Numbered from the stretch's first letter, positions 27,911 through 37,195 are shown. The stretch is DNA of 64,000 bases from CBDFNN01 sp965250215 (GCA_965250215.1 CBDFNN010000004.1:3162001-3226000), one strand, 5' to 3'. Numbers and translations are program-made. Notes: generated by a model from the sequence alone, not told the origin.

Positions 27911-28996
27911 TTAGATTTTTGTGTATTCACCGGTCGCCACGGAACCTTGAATTGCATTCACGATGGCGATATCCTTCATCCCCTCTTTTCCTGGAACCAA
28001 CATATCCCGTCCTTCCATGATAGCTAAGGCATCATCGTCAATTTGTTGGGCCTGTTGATTTGGGCAAAACACATCGAGTTTCTTGCCATCGGAAGTGCGA
28101 CCCTTGACTCCGTTATAGGATTGAAGCGGTTCTATCTCATACCATCCATTTTCACATCGCACTTTAAGATGATTGCTTCTTTCTCCAACACTGGTCAATC
28201 CATTTGCAACTATGCCACTCTCGAAGTCCAATTCGAAAGCTGTTGTCTCATCCACCTCTTTATATACGTCAGGGAAATTCGTCGATTGAGCGGCAGCCTT
28301 AACTCCAACAGGGTCTTGACCTGATCCATATCTCAATGCATTGATGGCATAGACACCCATGTCATAAAGAGCACCGCCTCCTAGTTCTTTGTCAACTCTC
28401 CAGCCGCTCGCTCGCCCACCACCATCATAACAAGAATGTGCTTCCATGGACTTGATCTCTCCATATGGTTTTGAGTCTGCATAGCCAATGACGGTGCGGG
28501 TATTGGGCTCGTGTTGCATACGATAGCCAATGCTCAGCTTGACTTTATTCTTATCGCACTCCGAGATAATTTTTTCGCACTGCTCGACATTCATGGCCAT
28601 GGGCTTTTCGCAGAATACATGTTTGCCGGTATTTGCCGCGATGACGGCATACTTCATATGGAGACCTGTTGGCACAATCACATAAACAACATCGATGTCC
28701 GGATTATCCGCAATCCTATGCATGTTTTCATAGTTGTAGATATTGCTATCCTTCAATCCATGACGCTTCTTCCAAGCGGGAATTTTCGTAGGACTTCCTG
28801 TAACGATCCCGGCGAGATGGGCATGTACCGTTTGCTGTAAAGCTGGTGCAATCTGACCTCCGGCATAACTTCCTAGCCCGACTAGTGCTATCCCGAGACT
28901 TTTCTCTTTAGATTTTGACTTCGTGTTGATGAAGGGACCGAAGGCAAGTGAACCGCTGAGCAATGCGGTGTTCTGGATAAATTGTCTTCGTTTCAT
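27911..28996 (-). CDS. Exported Gfo/Idh/MocA-family oxidoreductase (glucose-fructose oxidoreductase-like)
   Basis: A 361-residue protein. The N-terminus MKRRQFIQNTALLSGSLAFG looks like a Tat signal (RRxF, then a hydrophobic stretch), as in periplasmic glucose-fructose oxidoreductases that carry their NADP cofactor across the membrane. The dinucleotide motif is IALVGLGSYAGGQIAP, and the family EKP motif is intact (HVFCEKPMAMN, near residue 130). The C-terminal domain has GGGALYDMGVYAINALRY. It is upstream of the sugar dehydrogenase/cytochrome lipoprotein on the same strand, suggesting joint sugar oxidation in the periplasm. Confidence 0.85.
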   Translation of the reverse strand: MKRRQFIQNTALLSGSLAFGPFINTKSKSKEKSLGIALVGLGSYAGGQIAPALQQTVHAHLAGIVTGSPTKIPAWKKRHGLKDSNIYNYENMHRIADNPDIDVVYVIVPTGLHMKYAVIAANTGKHVFCEKPMAMNVEQCEKIISECDKNKVKLSIGYRMQHEPNTRTVIGYADSKPYGEIKSMEAHSCYDGGGRASGWRVDKELGGGALYDMGVYAINALRYGSGQDPVGVKAAAQSTNFPDVYKEVDETTAFELDFESGIVANGLTSVGERSNHLKVRCENGWYEIEPLQSYNGVKGRTSDGKKLDVFCPNQQAQQIDDDALAIMEGRDMLVPGKEGMKDIAIVNAIQGSVATGEYTKI

Positions 28997-29001
28997 GTGG
29001 A

Positions 29002-29036
29002 AGGATGGCGGGTTGCGGGGCGCGGTTTACGGAGGC
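29002..29036. repeat. Heptad array upstream of the exported oxidoreductase
   Basis: There are five 7-nt units in phase, AGGATGG, CGGGTTG, CGGGGCG, CGGTTTA and CGGAGGC, placed 5 bp before the start codon of the oxidoreductase at 28996. This G-rich array is unlike its A+T-richer surroundings. Confidence 0.45.
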
Positions 29037-29233
29037 TTAGAATAGTTACGGGAAAAACTCCTACTAGGTTCTGGAACAAAAAAGCACTTAGTTTTTGATG
29101 TCAGAGTGCTCCGATGAATTGATTGCGAGTCTCAAATCTTCCATTCTGCTACTTCCATTCTTAATGCTTCGAATACTATCTTGAGAAACCTGACGCGCTT
29201 TTTCGATCATCAATTTTACCCACAGCATTCGAT

Positions 29234-31780
29234 TTGAATTCTACTCAAACTCTCAAGCTCCATAATCCATCTAGCTTCACGAGTCTGCTACTGGCGCTCT
29301 CTCTTTTTATTCTTGCTTTTAATCCGAATGCGGCAACAGCGCAATCAGATCTCCAATCACCAGATGAGTTTCTAGGTTATGAACTAGGAACGGCTTTCAC
29401 TCCACATCATCGGGTTGTCGACTACTTCGAGTACGTCGCTTACCAGAAATCGAATGTCGAATTGACCCCTTACGGCAAGTCCTATGAAGGACGGCCACTC
29501 ATGGTTGCCATTCTGTCAAGTCAAGACAACATGAATCGCCTTGAGAAAATCAGGCTAAATAACTTATCACTCACAAAGCCAGATCAGCCAGAAAAGCCAG
29601 ATGAGCTAGAGATGCCATCAGTGGTTTGGCTGAGCTACAACGTCCACGGAAACGAATCCGTGTCGACGGAGGCTTCGATGGCCGTCCTTTGGAAACTGGC
29701 CAGTGGCCAAGCAGATACGGTTGATGAATGGCTGAAAAACACAATCATTATTCTTGACCCCTGCATCAACCCAGATGGTAGAGACAGATATGCCTCCTGG
29801 TACCGGAGGACCGTGGGAATGGAAATCGATCTGCAAGGATTTACAGCAGAGCATAAAGAGCCATGGCCCGGAGGAAGGACCAATCATTACATGTTCGACC
29901 TCAACCGAGATTGGGCCTGGGGCACGCAAACCGAATCGAGGCAAAGGATAAAACTGTACCGCCAATGGATGCCACAAATCCATGTCGATTTTCACGAGCA
30001 AGGAATCAACTCTCCCTACTTCTTCGCGCCCGCGGCCGAGCCCATGCACGATGCCATAACACCTTGGCAGCGGGAATTCCAGAAGACCATCGGAAAGAAC
30101 AATGCCAAGTATTTCGACGAGCAAGGCTGGCTCTACTTCACTCGCCAAGTTTTCGATCTATACTACCCGAGCTATGGCGACACTTGGCCTACATTCAATG
30201 GCGCGATCGGTATGACCTATGAGCAAGGTGGAAGTGGAGCAGCGGGATTAGCCGTACTTACTGCAACCGGTGACACTTTGTCACTCAAGGACAGAATAGA
30301 TCATCACCGAACGACGAGTTTCTCAACCATCGAAGCCGCTTCCGTCAATGCTCCCGCTTTGATACAAAATTTCCGGAGCTACTTTTCCGGCGATGATAGT
30401 TATGGGAAGTACAAGTCCTATTTGCTAAAGACAAGCAAGACACCAGGCAAGGCAAAACTGATAAAGAACCTGCTTAACGCACAAGGCATCTCACATGAGA
30501 ATGCCGCTTCCGGCTCCTACTCAGGTCACTCTTTTGGCCTGCGCGGAAATGCGGATTTCACAGCGTCCGAGGGAGATATACTCATATCAGCGGACCAGTC
30601 TAGTTCACGCCTTCTGCAGGTACTATTCGAACCAAACTCGAATCTATCCGATTCGCTGACCTACGACATCACTTCTTGGGCTATCCCCTTCGCATATGGA
30701 CTCGAAGCCTTTGCCTCGACGGATGAAATAAAATCAGCTCCGGCAAAAGCGATCGATTTCTCAACGGAGGTTGTCGATGATGCCTACGCTTATCTCGTCC
30801 CTTGGACAGATCGCGGAAGTGCTCAATTTTTGGCCGCCATGATCAAGGCCAAAGTCAAATCCCGAAGAGCGACGAAAGAATTTACTATAGATGGAAAGAG
30901 TTACGAGCCTGGGACATTGATCGTCTTGAAAGCGGACAATAAGTCCCTGAGCTCAGATCTAGCCAAGATCATCAGAAGGATCTCAAATGAAACAGAAATT
31001 CCGATCGGCTCGACAAGCTCCGGCTTGGTTGAATCCGGGTCGGACTTCGGATCAGGTGATGTGAAGTACATTAAGGCACCTCGAGTAGGCATGCTTTTCG
31101 GATCGCCCATGAGCTCGGGATCAGTTGGAGAAATTTGGCATTTCTTCGATGAGCAAATCTCCTATCCGCTCCACAGAATTCCTGCGACAAGTTTGAATAA
31201 GGACATTCTTGCCAAACTCGATGTCCTAATTCTTCCTTCAGGCACCTATAGTCAGATCCTCAGTGAATCTAAAAGCAAAGATTTATTTGATTGGGTCAAA
31301 GCTGGCGGCAAAGTCGTAGCTCTCGAAAGAGCAGTGTCTGCTCTTGCAGCAAAGAAAGAAACGTCTCTAAAATCCAAACCGGAAGCTAAACCAGACTCTA
31401 GCAAAACGGAAGTGAAGGTCTACGCTGATCGATCTAGAGATGCGACGAAAACTAGCGTGAAAGGAGGTGTCTTTGAAGTTAAGATCGATAACACCCATCC
31501 GCTCTTCTACGGCTATGGAGATAAATACTACACTCTCAAGAGAAGCTCCTCCGCCTACGAACTTCTGCCTAAAGGATGGAACGCTGGCGTTCTCAAGAAT
31601 GCAAAACCTGTCTCAGGTTTCACTGGCTTGAAAGCACAGAAGAAGATCGAAGGGAGCCTCGTATTTGGAGTTGAGACGATGGGTAAAGGATCCATCACTT
31701 ACATGGTTGACAATCCTCTTTTCCGAGCCTTCTGGGAAGGGGGAAAGTTGATGTTCGCCAATGCCGTCTTTGCGTACTAG
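29234..31780 (+). CDS. Secreted M14-family zinc carboxypeptidase
   Basis: An 848-residue exported peptidase. The start is TTG 29234; no ATG or GTG lies between the upstream in-frame TAA at 29162 and the signal peptide (SFTSLLLALSLFILAFN, cleaved near ATAQ). Zinc ligands are His138 and Glu141 in SYNVHGNES, with the third ligand likely in QIHVDFHEQG (His250 or His254). Residues about 40-380 form the M14 domain, and the rest includes a class I glutamine amidotransferase-like fold near 610-700. Members of this group remove C-terminal amino acids from peptides. It may help supply amino acids, including hydroxyproline, to the catabolic genes at 9405-14387, but that link is inference. Confidence 0.85.
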   Translation: MNSTQTLKLHNPSSFTSLLLALSLFILAFNPNAATAQSDLQSPDEFLGYELGTAFTPHHRVVDYFEYVAYQKSNVELTPYGKSYEGRPLMVAILSSQDNMNRLEKIRLNNLSLTKPDQPEKPDELEMPSVVWLSYNVHGNESVSTEASMAVLWKLASGQADTVDEWLKNTIIILDPCINPDGRDRYASWYRRTVGMEIDLQGFTAEHKEPWPGGRTNHYMFDLNRDWAWGTQTESRQRIKLYRQWMPQIHVDFHEQGINSPYFFAPAAEPMHDAITPWQREFQKTIGKNNAKYFDEQGWLYFTRQVFDLYYPSYGDTWPTFNGAIGMTYEQGGSGAAGLAVLTATGDTLSLKDRIDHHRTTSFSTIEAASVNAPALIQNFRSYFSGDDSYGKYKSYLLKTSKTPGKAKLIKNLLNAQGISHENAASGSYSGHSFGLRGNADFTASEGDILISADQSSSRLLQVLFEPNSNLSDSLTYDITSWAIPFAYGLEAFASTDEIKSAPAKAIDFSTEVVDDAYAYLVPWTDRGSAQFLAAMIKAKVKSRRATKEFTIDGKSYEPGTLIVLKADNKSLSSDLAKIIRRISNETEIPIGSTSSGLVESGSDFGSGDVKYIKAPRVGMLFGSPMSSGSVGEIWHFFDEQISYPLHRIPATSLNKDILAKLDVLILPSGTYSQILSESKSKDLFDWVKAGGKVVALERAVSALAAKKETSLKSKPEAKPDSSKTEVKVYADRSRDATKTSVKGGVFEVKIDNTHPLFYGYGDKYYTLKRSSSAYELLPKGWNAGVLKNAKPVSGFTGLKAQKKIEGSLVFGVETMGKGSITYMVDNPLFRAFWEGGKLMFANAVFAY

Positions 31781-31784
31781 GATT

Positions 31785-31854
31785 AGTCTTTGGTTTGTGG
31801 TTCATAGTTGGTGGTTTAGCACAACTAACCAAAAACCACTAACCAAAAACATTT
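31785..31854. repeat. Ten-heptad hairpin between convergent genes (array 1)
   Basis: This is exactly 70 nt, ten 7-nt units. The left arm is AGTCTTT, GGTTTGT, GGTTCAT, AGTTGGT, GGTTTAG and the right arm is CACAACT, AACCAAA, AACCACT, AACCAAA, AACATTT. The arms face each other and can pair (about 19 of 24 positions over the best stretch). It fills the gap between the stops of the M14 gene (31780) and the CHAP-like gene (31856) and would form a long hairpin at both transcript ends. It shares a 14-nt right arm with the array at 33042-33111. Confidence 0.7.
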
Positions 31855-31855
31855 A

Positions 31856-32947
31856 CTAGCGGGTGTTACCGCATGAGATTACATCGCCCAATGTCCGGCT
31901 AGTTCTGACCCTAACTGTCGAGGATGTATTTCCTTCAATTGTGTTGAGTCTCGTATCGACGGTCAAGTTACTCGGGTCGTCTCGATAGTCGATGAAGATG
32001 CCGCTGTGTTGCCCACCAGACGCCCACTGGAATCTCAGATAGTCACCGGGATTTAGGGTGTAAGAACCATTTAGAATTTCACTGACCTGATGAGCCCGGC
32101 CGATTCCCGCGAAGTAATTTTCCATGGCTTGTGACCCAATATTTCCAGTCGGTGTGTCCCACTTGCCCTTCCTCAGCGCCCAACTCGCAAACTCGCTACA
32201 CCACGCATTGGTAGTGCCATATTTAACCGGATCCGACTTGCCTATTTCTTTAGCAGCCCAGTGTATCTGCGCGATCCAGTTGTGATCGATCATGTCCAAC
32301 TTCGTTTGAAGCATTTGAGCTGTTAGCGAAATGTACTGGTGACGTTCGTCTGTAGAGTCATCCAGCCAGACGAGTTCGTGCCAGTCGACGATTTTTTCGC
32401 CGCTATGGACGACTTCTACTCGTGCGATTTTTATCCCGTCATTGAATGGGGTCTCGAGCGTAAGATTGTCCCAGTTGTCTGTAGGAACGGATTCCACAAA
32501 ATTTTGCGCACTGTTGAAATCCCACCGAAGCGTATCACCACGTTGAAATTTGGTCGTCGAGCGACCGTTTAATTGTAGGCGATGAGAATCTCCAAAATGT
32601 AGGTAGATGTGACTAGCATTGCTCCCATGGGAGTCATTTCCGTCGCTAATTTCGATTTCGATATAATTTTCTCTGACTAATGGAGAGCCTGAACTCGAGG
32701 ACATGGCTATCACCGTTTTCGCTGCCGTCTTCGACAGCGGCGACTTCAGACCTCGGGCGAAGTCTACCTTTCTGATACCTCGGGCGAGCTTGTCATCGAT
32801 AGTGATCCCAGCATCACGATTCCGCTTGGAAAGTATCCAACCATTTATCTCGGACTGCTCTGAAATGTCACTCGGCATATAGAGATCCGAGGTTTTTTGA
32901 TTCCTAGCTAGTGGACTGAGTTTGAGTTCTTGAATTGATCTTGACAT
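31856..32947 (-). CDS. CHAP/NlpC-like amidase domain protein with central beta-sandwich
   Basis: A 363-residue protein without an evident signal peptide or membrane segment. Residues about 92-195 form a beta-rich region that could be a PLAT-like sandwich (YIEIEISDGNDSHGSN, then IARVEVVHSGEKIVDWHELVWL). Residues about 235-350 look like a papain-fold CHAP or NlpC/P60 amidase: Cys250 in NAWCSEFASWAL, His314 in GGQHSGIFIDY and Glu338 in NTIEGNTS. Such domains cut peptidoglycan cross-peptides or other amides. The gene is bracketed on both sides by matching ten-heptad hairpins. The fold assignment is by motif only, and the biological role is unknown. Confidence 0.6.
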   Translation of the reverse strand: MSRSIQELKLSPLARNQKTSDLYMPSDISEQSEINGWILSKRNRDAGITIDDKLARGIRKVDFARGLKSPLSKTAAKTVIAMSSSSGSPLVRENYIEIEISDGNDSHGSNASHIYLHFGDSHRLQLNGRSTTKFQRGDTLRWDFNSAQNFVESVPTDNWDNLTLETPFNDGIKIARVEVVHSGEKIVDWHELVWLDDSTDERHQYISLTAQMLQTKLDMIDHNWIAQIHWAAKEIGKSDPVKYGTTNAWCSEFASWALRKGKWDTPTGNIGSQAMENYFAGIGRAHQVSEILNGSYTLNPGDYLRFQWASGGQHSGIFIDYRDDPSNLTVDTRLNTIEGNTSSTVRVRTSRTLGDVISCGNTR

Positions 32948-33041
32948 GATATCGACAAATGAATTGAATTGAATGCGGTGCAGTCAGAACTGACTTCGCT
33001 ATCTATTGCGACAAAACGAACAGCACTAGACCAAGAGGAAT

Positions 33042-33111
33042 AGTTTGGGGTTGGTTGTTATTGGTTGCTGGTCCAAGACCACGAACTACACACAACTAAC
33101 CAAAAACATCT
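33042..33111. repeat. Ten-heptad hairpin upstream of the CHAP-like gene (array 2)
   Basis: This is exactly 70 nt, ten 7-nt units: AGTTTGG, GGTTGGT, TGTTATT, GGTTGCT, GGTCCAA, then GACCACG, AACTACA, CACAACT, AACCAAA, AACATCT. The halves pair around the GGTC/GACC centre to make one long imperfect hairpin. It ends at 33111, directly against the stop codon of the small gene at 33112. Confidence 0.7.
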
Positions 33112-33327
33112 TTAGTCTCTCCTGAACTTCATCCTTTGATGTGACCGTACTTTAGCGACAGGCTTGTACTCATGCAGGACTTCACGCCAGCCGTGATAGT
33201 CCTCCTCAACTACAATAGTATATTCGTCCTCGGGTAGACTCGATCGGCGAACAGCGTCTATCTCATCGCGCGCGCGAATCGTGAGCTTTTTGGGAGGTGA
33301 GAATATGTGGAGTTCGAAATTAGGCAA
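33112..33327 (-). CDS. Small hypothetical protein, 71 residues
   Basis: A 71-residue, mostly charged protein (MPNFELHIFSPPKKLTIRAR at the start, basic RSHQRMKFRRD at the end). I do not recognise a family. Support is moderate: it fills a gap between two heptad arrays, ends exactly where array 2 begins, and has an ATG start and a plausible beta-strand pattern. It could be a chance frame. Confidence 0.4.
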   Translation of the reverse strand: MPNFELHIFSPPKKLTIRARDEIDAVRRSSLPEDEYTIVVEEDYHGWREVLHEYKPVAKVRSHQRMKFRRD

Positions 33328-33331
33328 AGTA

Positions 33332-33455
33332 GTCGTCAGGGATCAGTCTTCAGTTGTCAGGAAGAATCGTATGGAAGTCTCTAGACCAGCCTTTCGTTCC
33401 GCCATGGACAATCTCCCATTCTCTTCCTGAAGACTGATGACTGAAGGCTGATGAC
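33332..33455. repeat. Inverted pair of heptad arrays upstream of the small gene
   Basis: The left arm (33332-33359) is GTCGTCA, GGGATCA, GTCTTCA, GTTGTCA, each ending in TCA. The right arm (33428-33455) is TGAAGAC, TGATGAC, TGAAGGC, TGATGAC, the reverse complement pattern. GGAAGAA after the left arm mirrors CTCTTCC before the right arm, extending the match. The spacer of about 60 nt has no gene. The arms can pair over about 35 nt. It lies just downstream of ppc, whose stop is at 33462. Confidence 0.7.
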
Positions 33456-33461
33456 TCTCTT

Positions 33462-36242
33462 CTATCCTGTGCTTTGCATTGCCGCAGCCACACCATTCAG
33501 GCTCAGGAAAATATTATATCCAAGTTCTTCTTGATCTGAACCGTCCGATTCATTCCAACGTTTGAGCAACTCAACCTGGATGAGGTTTAGAACATCCGTG
33601 TAAGGATTCCTCAACTGAATCGATTTCTTTATCACCTTCGAAGACTCATACAACTCCTCCTGACCCGTAATCGACAAGATCGCCTTCTCTGCTTTCTCGT
33701 ACTCGGCGACAATTCGATCATGGAAATTCAGATCCGAGAACTGGGTATACAGTTCAGCAATCTCAAGTCTAGTCCTCGACATCTCCAACTGGCAGTTGTC
33801 GATCACCGTTTTGAAGAAGGGCCACTTATCATAGAGCTGCGAAAGCAAGCTCAGTCCACCCTCTTGCTCAAGTCCGTAGCTAAGTGAGCTGCCCATTCCG
33901 AACCATCCCGGAAGATTATATCTTGTTTGTGTCCATCCAAAAACCCAAGGAATCGCTCTCAATCCATCAAAGTCCAGATCCGCCCCTGACTTCCTTGAAA
34001 TCGGTCTGGAGGCAATTTTTAATCCCCCAATATGTTCGATAGGTGTCACGCTTGAATACCATGGCCAGAATTCGGGGTCATCAATCAAGTCCCGATAGAG
34101 CCCCATTGACTTCGTCGACATCTCATCAAACAACGAAACCACCGACTCATCAGGTTGATAATTTTCTGGACGCTTCCCGGACTCCGATGGAGTCGACACA
34201 ATCACAGCATTCACGATTTGCTCCATATGCCGACTCGCGATTTCTGGAATGGCGTATCGGAAAGAAATGATTTCGCCTTGCTCCGTAAATCTAATTTGTC
34301 CGTTTTGGACCGTGGTTGGCATAGATCGAATGGCGAGATTTGCACGCCCTCCTCCTCTGCCCGTTGATCCACCTCTTCCATGAAATAGGCGCATCGTGAT
34401 GCCATATTTTTGACAAACTTTCCCTAGACGATCCTGACCCCTATTGAGGGCCCAGTTTGCCATGAGATAACCACCATCCTTATTCGAATCGGAGTAGCCC
34501 AACATGATCTCTTGGAATCCTCCACGTGTTCTGAGTTGAGCGGCATAAACCTCATCCTCGAAAATCTGAGCCATAAATTCCTCTGAGTGCTCGAGATCTT
34601 CAACGGTCTCGAACAAAGGAGAGACATCTAAATCAGTGATCACCTCTCCATTTGTATATCGCCATAGACCCGTCTCTTTTAAAAGCACAAGGACCTCAAG
34701 CATATCAGAAAGATCATGTGTCATGGAGATGATATAAGTACCAATGGCTTCCGGCTCGATCGCCTTGATGTCAGCAATCGCGTAGAGTGCCTCTAAAACA
34801 AACTGCGACTTGTCAGAAAGTCTTATTCCAATGGGAAGCAGCGGCCGTGCATTTCTTAGCTCAGTTCGCAGAATTTTGAGTTTGTCTTCTTCAGGCAAAG
34901 ATGTATAATCTTCGGTAATTCCTGCCAGGGCAAAAAGCTCAGTAACAGCTTGGGCATGAACTTTCGAATGTTGCCTTACATCTAGTGGCGTCATGAAGAA
35001 GCCAAAAGCTTGAGATCTGGCGATCAACTTGTTCAAAAGCGAGCCATCTGCAGCTCCGGTTAGATTCGCCGATGATAAAGCCTTTCGAATCGAAACTAGA
35101 TCTGATCTGAACTGATCGCTCGAATAGTGAATGCCTTCCTCTTCTTCCCTCAGTCGATCCAATTTATCAAGGATCACCGATAGCTTCATTCTGAAGGGCT
35201 CGTACTTGAACTTATCCATCAAACTCTCTGACAAACCATAGGCCTGCGCCTCTTCCTTGGCCTCCTTAATAAATGCTTCGTCTACATCACAATGTCTGAT
35301 TGAGATACTTAGCTCTCGACGAAGCTCTCTTACTTCTCGATGATACAACTCGTATGCAGCCCGTCGAATAGTATTGAAGGTTCGCTTCGTCACTTCAGCC
35401 GTGACATTGGGATTGCCATCACGGTCGCCGCCGACCCAAGACCGGTATCGCAAAAATGGACCAAGATCCAGATCGAGCCCATAGTAATTGTTCAATGCCT
35501 CATCGAGATCTTGATAAATGCTAGGTAGCATCTCCCAAATTGAAGTGCCAACAAAATACAGGGCGTGCAAAACCTCGTCAGCGACTTTCATTCTTTTGAA
35601 TTGCACTTCATCCGTGGCTAGGAGAAGGGAAACCTGTTTCCAGATTTCACCCATAGCCTCGCATTGGTCTTTTCGACTTGCCTCCTCTCGGAGATGCACG
35701 AGAGAATCAGCAATATTCTTCTGCTTGAATAGAACGGAGCGTCTTCTTGCTTCTGTCGGATGAGCCGTCAGGGTCGGCTGAATATTAATACTTGCGACAA
35801 GCTTCTTGACGTCCCCCGTACTAACTCCACGATCCAAAAGAGTTTTCACGGCTTGTTTTACGGACTCTTTCCGGGGATCAGCCAATGTGGCCTTTAACTC
35901 TCGCGCTTCATTAATCCGAGCGATCTCGTGCTGCTCCGCCTGGTTGACGAGACGAAAATAGGCCGTGTAAATCCTGAGGATCCAGGAAAGATCATCGAGG
36001 CTTGTTCTACTCAGTCTAGTTGAAGTCTCTTGCCAATATTTTGATGGATCGTCGGATGCGGCAGCCTTCTTGCAATCGATTATCAGATCAGTGGCTAACT
36101 TCAAGATCTCACCTCCGGCCCTTTCGTCGACCGCATAGGCGAGGATATCACGCAAGGCATTTACCCTGTTGCTAAGCTCTTTGGTTATTCCATTACCTTC
36201 GGAATGGAGGTGATATTCTTGCCATGTGAGAGTAGTGCTCAA
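33462..36242 (-). CDS. ppc: Phosphoenolpyruvate carboxylase
   Basis: A 926-residue cytoplasmic enzyme that forms oxaloacetate from phosphoenolpyruvate and bicarbonate, refilling the TCA cycle. The catalytic His161 is in PTLTAHPTEARRR, the glycine loop is FHGRGGSTGRGGG, and GYSDSNKDGGYLMANW is the second conserved substrate-binding segment. It is full length for the bacterial family (about 880-930). With pckA at 50876 it gives the cell both directions of the phosphoenolpyruvate-oxaloacetate link. Confidence 0.97.
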   Translation of the reverse strand: MSTTLTWQEYHLHSEGNGITKELSNRVNALRDILAYAVDERAGGEILKLATDLIIDCKKAAASDDPSKYWQETSTRLSRTSLDDLSWILRIYTAYFRLVNQAEQHEIARINEARELKATLADPRKESVKQAVKTLLDRGVSTGDVKKLVASINIQPTLTAHPTEARRRSVLFKQKNIADSLVHLREEASRKDQCEAMGEIWKQVSLLLATDEVQFKRMKVADEVLHALYFVGTSIWEMLPSIYQDLDEALNNYYGLDLDLGPFLRYRSWVGGDRDGNPNVTAEVTKRTFNTIRRAAYELYHREVRELRRELSISIRHCDVDEAFIKEAKEEAQAYGLSESLMDKFKYEPFRMKLSVILDKLDRLREEEEGIHYSSDQFRSDLVSIRKALSSANLTGAADGSLLNKLIARSQAFGFFMTPLDVRQHSKVHAQAVTELFALAGITEDYTSLPEEDKLKILRTELRNARPLLPIGIRLSDKSQFVLEALYAIADIKAIEPEAIGTYIISMTHDLSDMLEVLVLLKETGLWRYTNGEVITDLDVSPLFETVEDLEHSEEFMAQIFEDEVYAAQLRTRGGFQEIMLGYSDSNKDGGYLMANWALNRGQDRLGKVCQKYGITMRLFHGRGGSTGRGGGRANLAIRSMPTTVQNGQIRFTEQGEIISFRYAIPEIASRHMEQIVNAVIVSTPSESGKRPENYQPDESVVSLFDEMSTKSMGLYRDLIDDPEFWPWYSSVTPIEHIGGLKIASRPISRKSGADLDFDGLRAIPWVFGWTQTRYNLPGWFGMGSSLSYGLEQEGGLSLLSQLYDKWPFFKTVIDNCQLEMSRTRLEIAELYTQFSDLNFHDRIVAEYEKAEKAILSITGQEELYESSKVIKKSIQLRNPYTDVLNLIQVELLKRWNESDGSDQEELGYNIFLSLNGVAAAMQSTG

Positions 36243-36319
36243 TATTTTCCTGTTTTACTTCGAGGTCCAAAGGTTTAGTATCTGCTATAATACTCCCCGT
36301 TCCAAATGACGAATCGCGG

Positions 36320-37189
36320 CTATTTGTATTTTAGAATCGTCTTGCCGACACTCGATCGATATGTGTCTCCAAAGAGGAGCAAATGGTTCATCAGGTGATA
36401 AAGATTATATATTCCAAAGCGCTCTTCCCATCCCGCTTCAAGTGGGCTGGTACTCCGATAGTTTTCGAGCAGTGTGCTATCAAATCCTCCGAACAGCTGA
36501 GTCATAGCTAAGTCCACTTCACTGTGACCGATATAGGCCGAAGGGTCAACAAAGGCAATTCCGTTGTCTCTGAGGAATAGCATATTCCCCGCCCAGAGAT
36601 CTCCATGAAGTACAGATTTCTTCGGAGTGTCCGGAAGCAAATTGCCGAGTTTCTCAGAAAGATTTTCAAATGGACCGTCCCATTCATCTTGCCACTTCCC
36701 GTCATCAATTAGTTTGCTCATCATATATCGAAGACGAGAATCTCTAAAAAATTCGACCCAAGAGAAACCAGATTCGTTTCTCTGCAAACTCAATCCGATA
36801 TAGTTATCCTTTTTGAATCCGTACCGATCATAATCTAAAGATTCATGACCGTGCATTGCAGCTAGCTTGCGGCCAAAAATAGCGTTTTGATTTTCTCGTC
36901 CTTGAACAGACTCCATCCATTCGAGAGCGAGAAATCCATTCCGCTTGTCAATAGAATGTACTCTTGGGACAACAATCCCCGCCTTTTTCGCTACAGGCCT
37001 CAATAGCTCCAATCCTTCGATTTCCGCTTCGAGAATCTTTGCATCGCTTTTCTTGACGAAAAAGATGTCGCTGTGGGTTTTCACCTGATAGGTAGAGTTT
37101 GCCCCTCTCTCTGAGAGCCGTTTGACGTCAGCAATATCGTAGCCGAGCAGAAGGCGTACTCGGGATTTTATGTCGTGCTTGAACTTGAT
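36320..37189 (-). CDS. Fructosamine/ribulosamine kinase family protein, start codon unclear
   Basis: This protein-deglycating kinase has a protein-kinase-like fold: the catalytic segment is VLHGDLWAGNMLF and a metal-binding Asp lies in IAFVDPSAYIGHSE. The first canonical start is GTG 37084, but conserved N-terminal sequence (LLLGYDIADVKRLSERGANSTYQV) is encoded upstream of it. The frame is open back to the TAG of the upstream phosphatase gene with no ATG, GTG or TTG; ATC 37189 or ATA 37192 are the only near-cognate options that give about 289 residues, the usual length. It is in the same frame as the upstream LMW phosphatase, separated by one TAG and one codon. Bacterial kinases of this family are known to pair with LMW phosphatases in protein deglycation. 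Confidence 0.8.
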   Translation of the reverse strand: MKFKHDIKSRVRLLLGYDIADVKRLSERGANSTYQVKTHSDIFFVKKSDAKILEAEIEGLELLRPVAKKAGIVVPRVHSIDKRNGFLALEWMESVQGRENQNAIFGRKLAAMHGHESLDYDRYGFKKDNYIGLSLQRNESGFSWVEFFRDSRLRYMMSKLIDDGKWQDEWDGPFENLSEKLGNLLPDTPKKSVLHGDLWAGNMLFLRDNGIAFVDPSAYIGHSEVDLAMTQLFGGFDSTLLENYRSTSPLEAGWEERFGIYNLYHLMNHLLLFGDTYRSSVGKTILKYK

Positions 37190-37195
37190 TATTCT

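Noticed and set aside
31785..33111. Segment with the CHAP-like gene as a mobile element bounded by the two ten-heptad hairpins
   Set aside because: There is no transposase, no target-site duplication, and the hairpins are part of a family of arrays found at many other gene borders.
33112..36242. Several open frames antisense to ppc and other large genes
   Set aside because: They are frame shadows with no motif, start context or family similarity.
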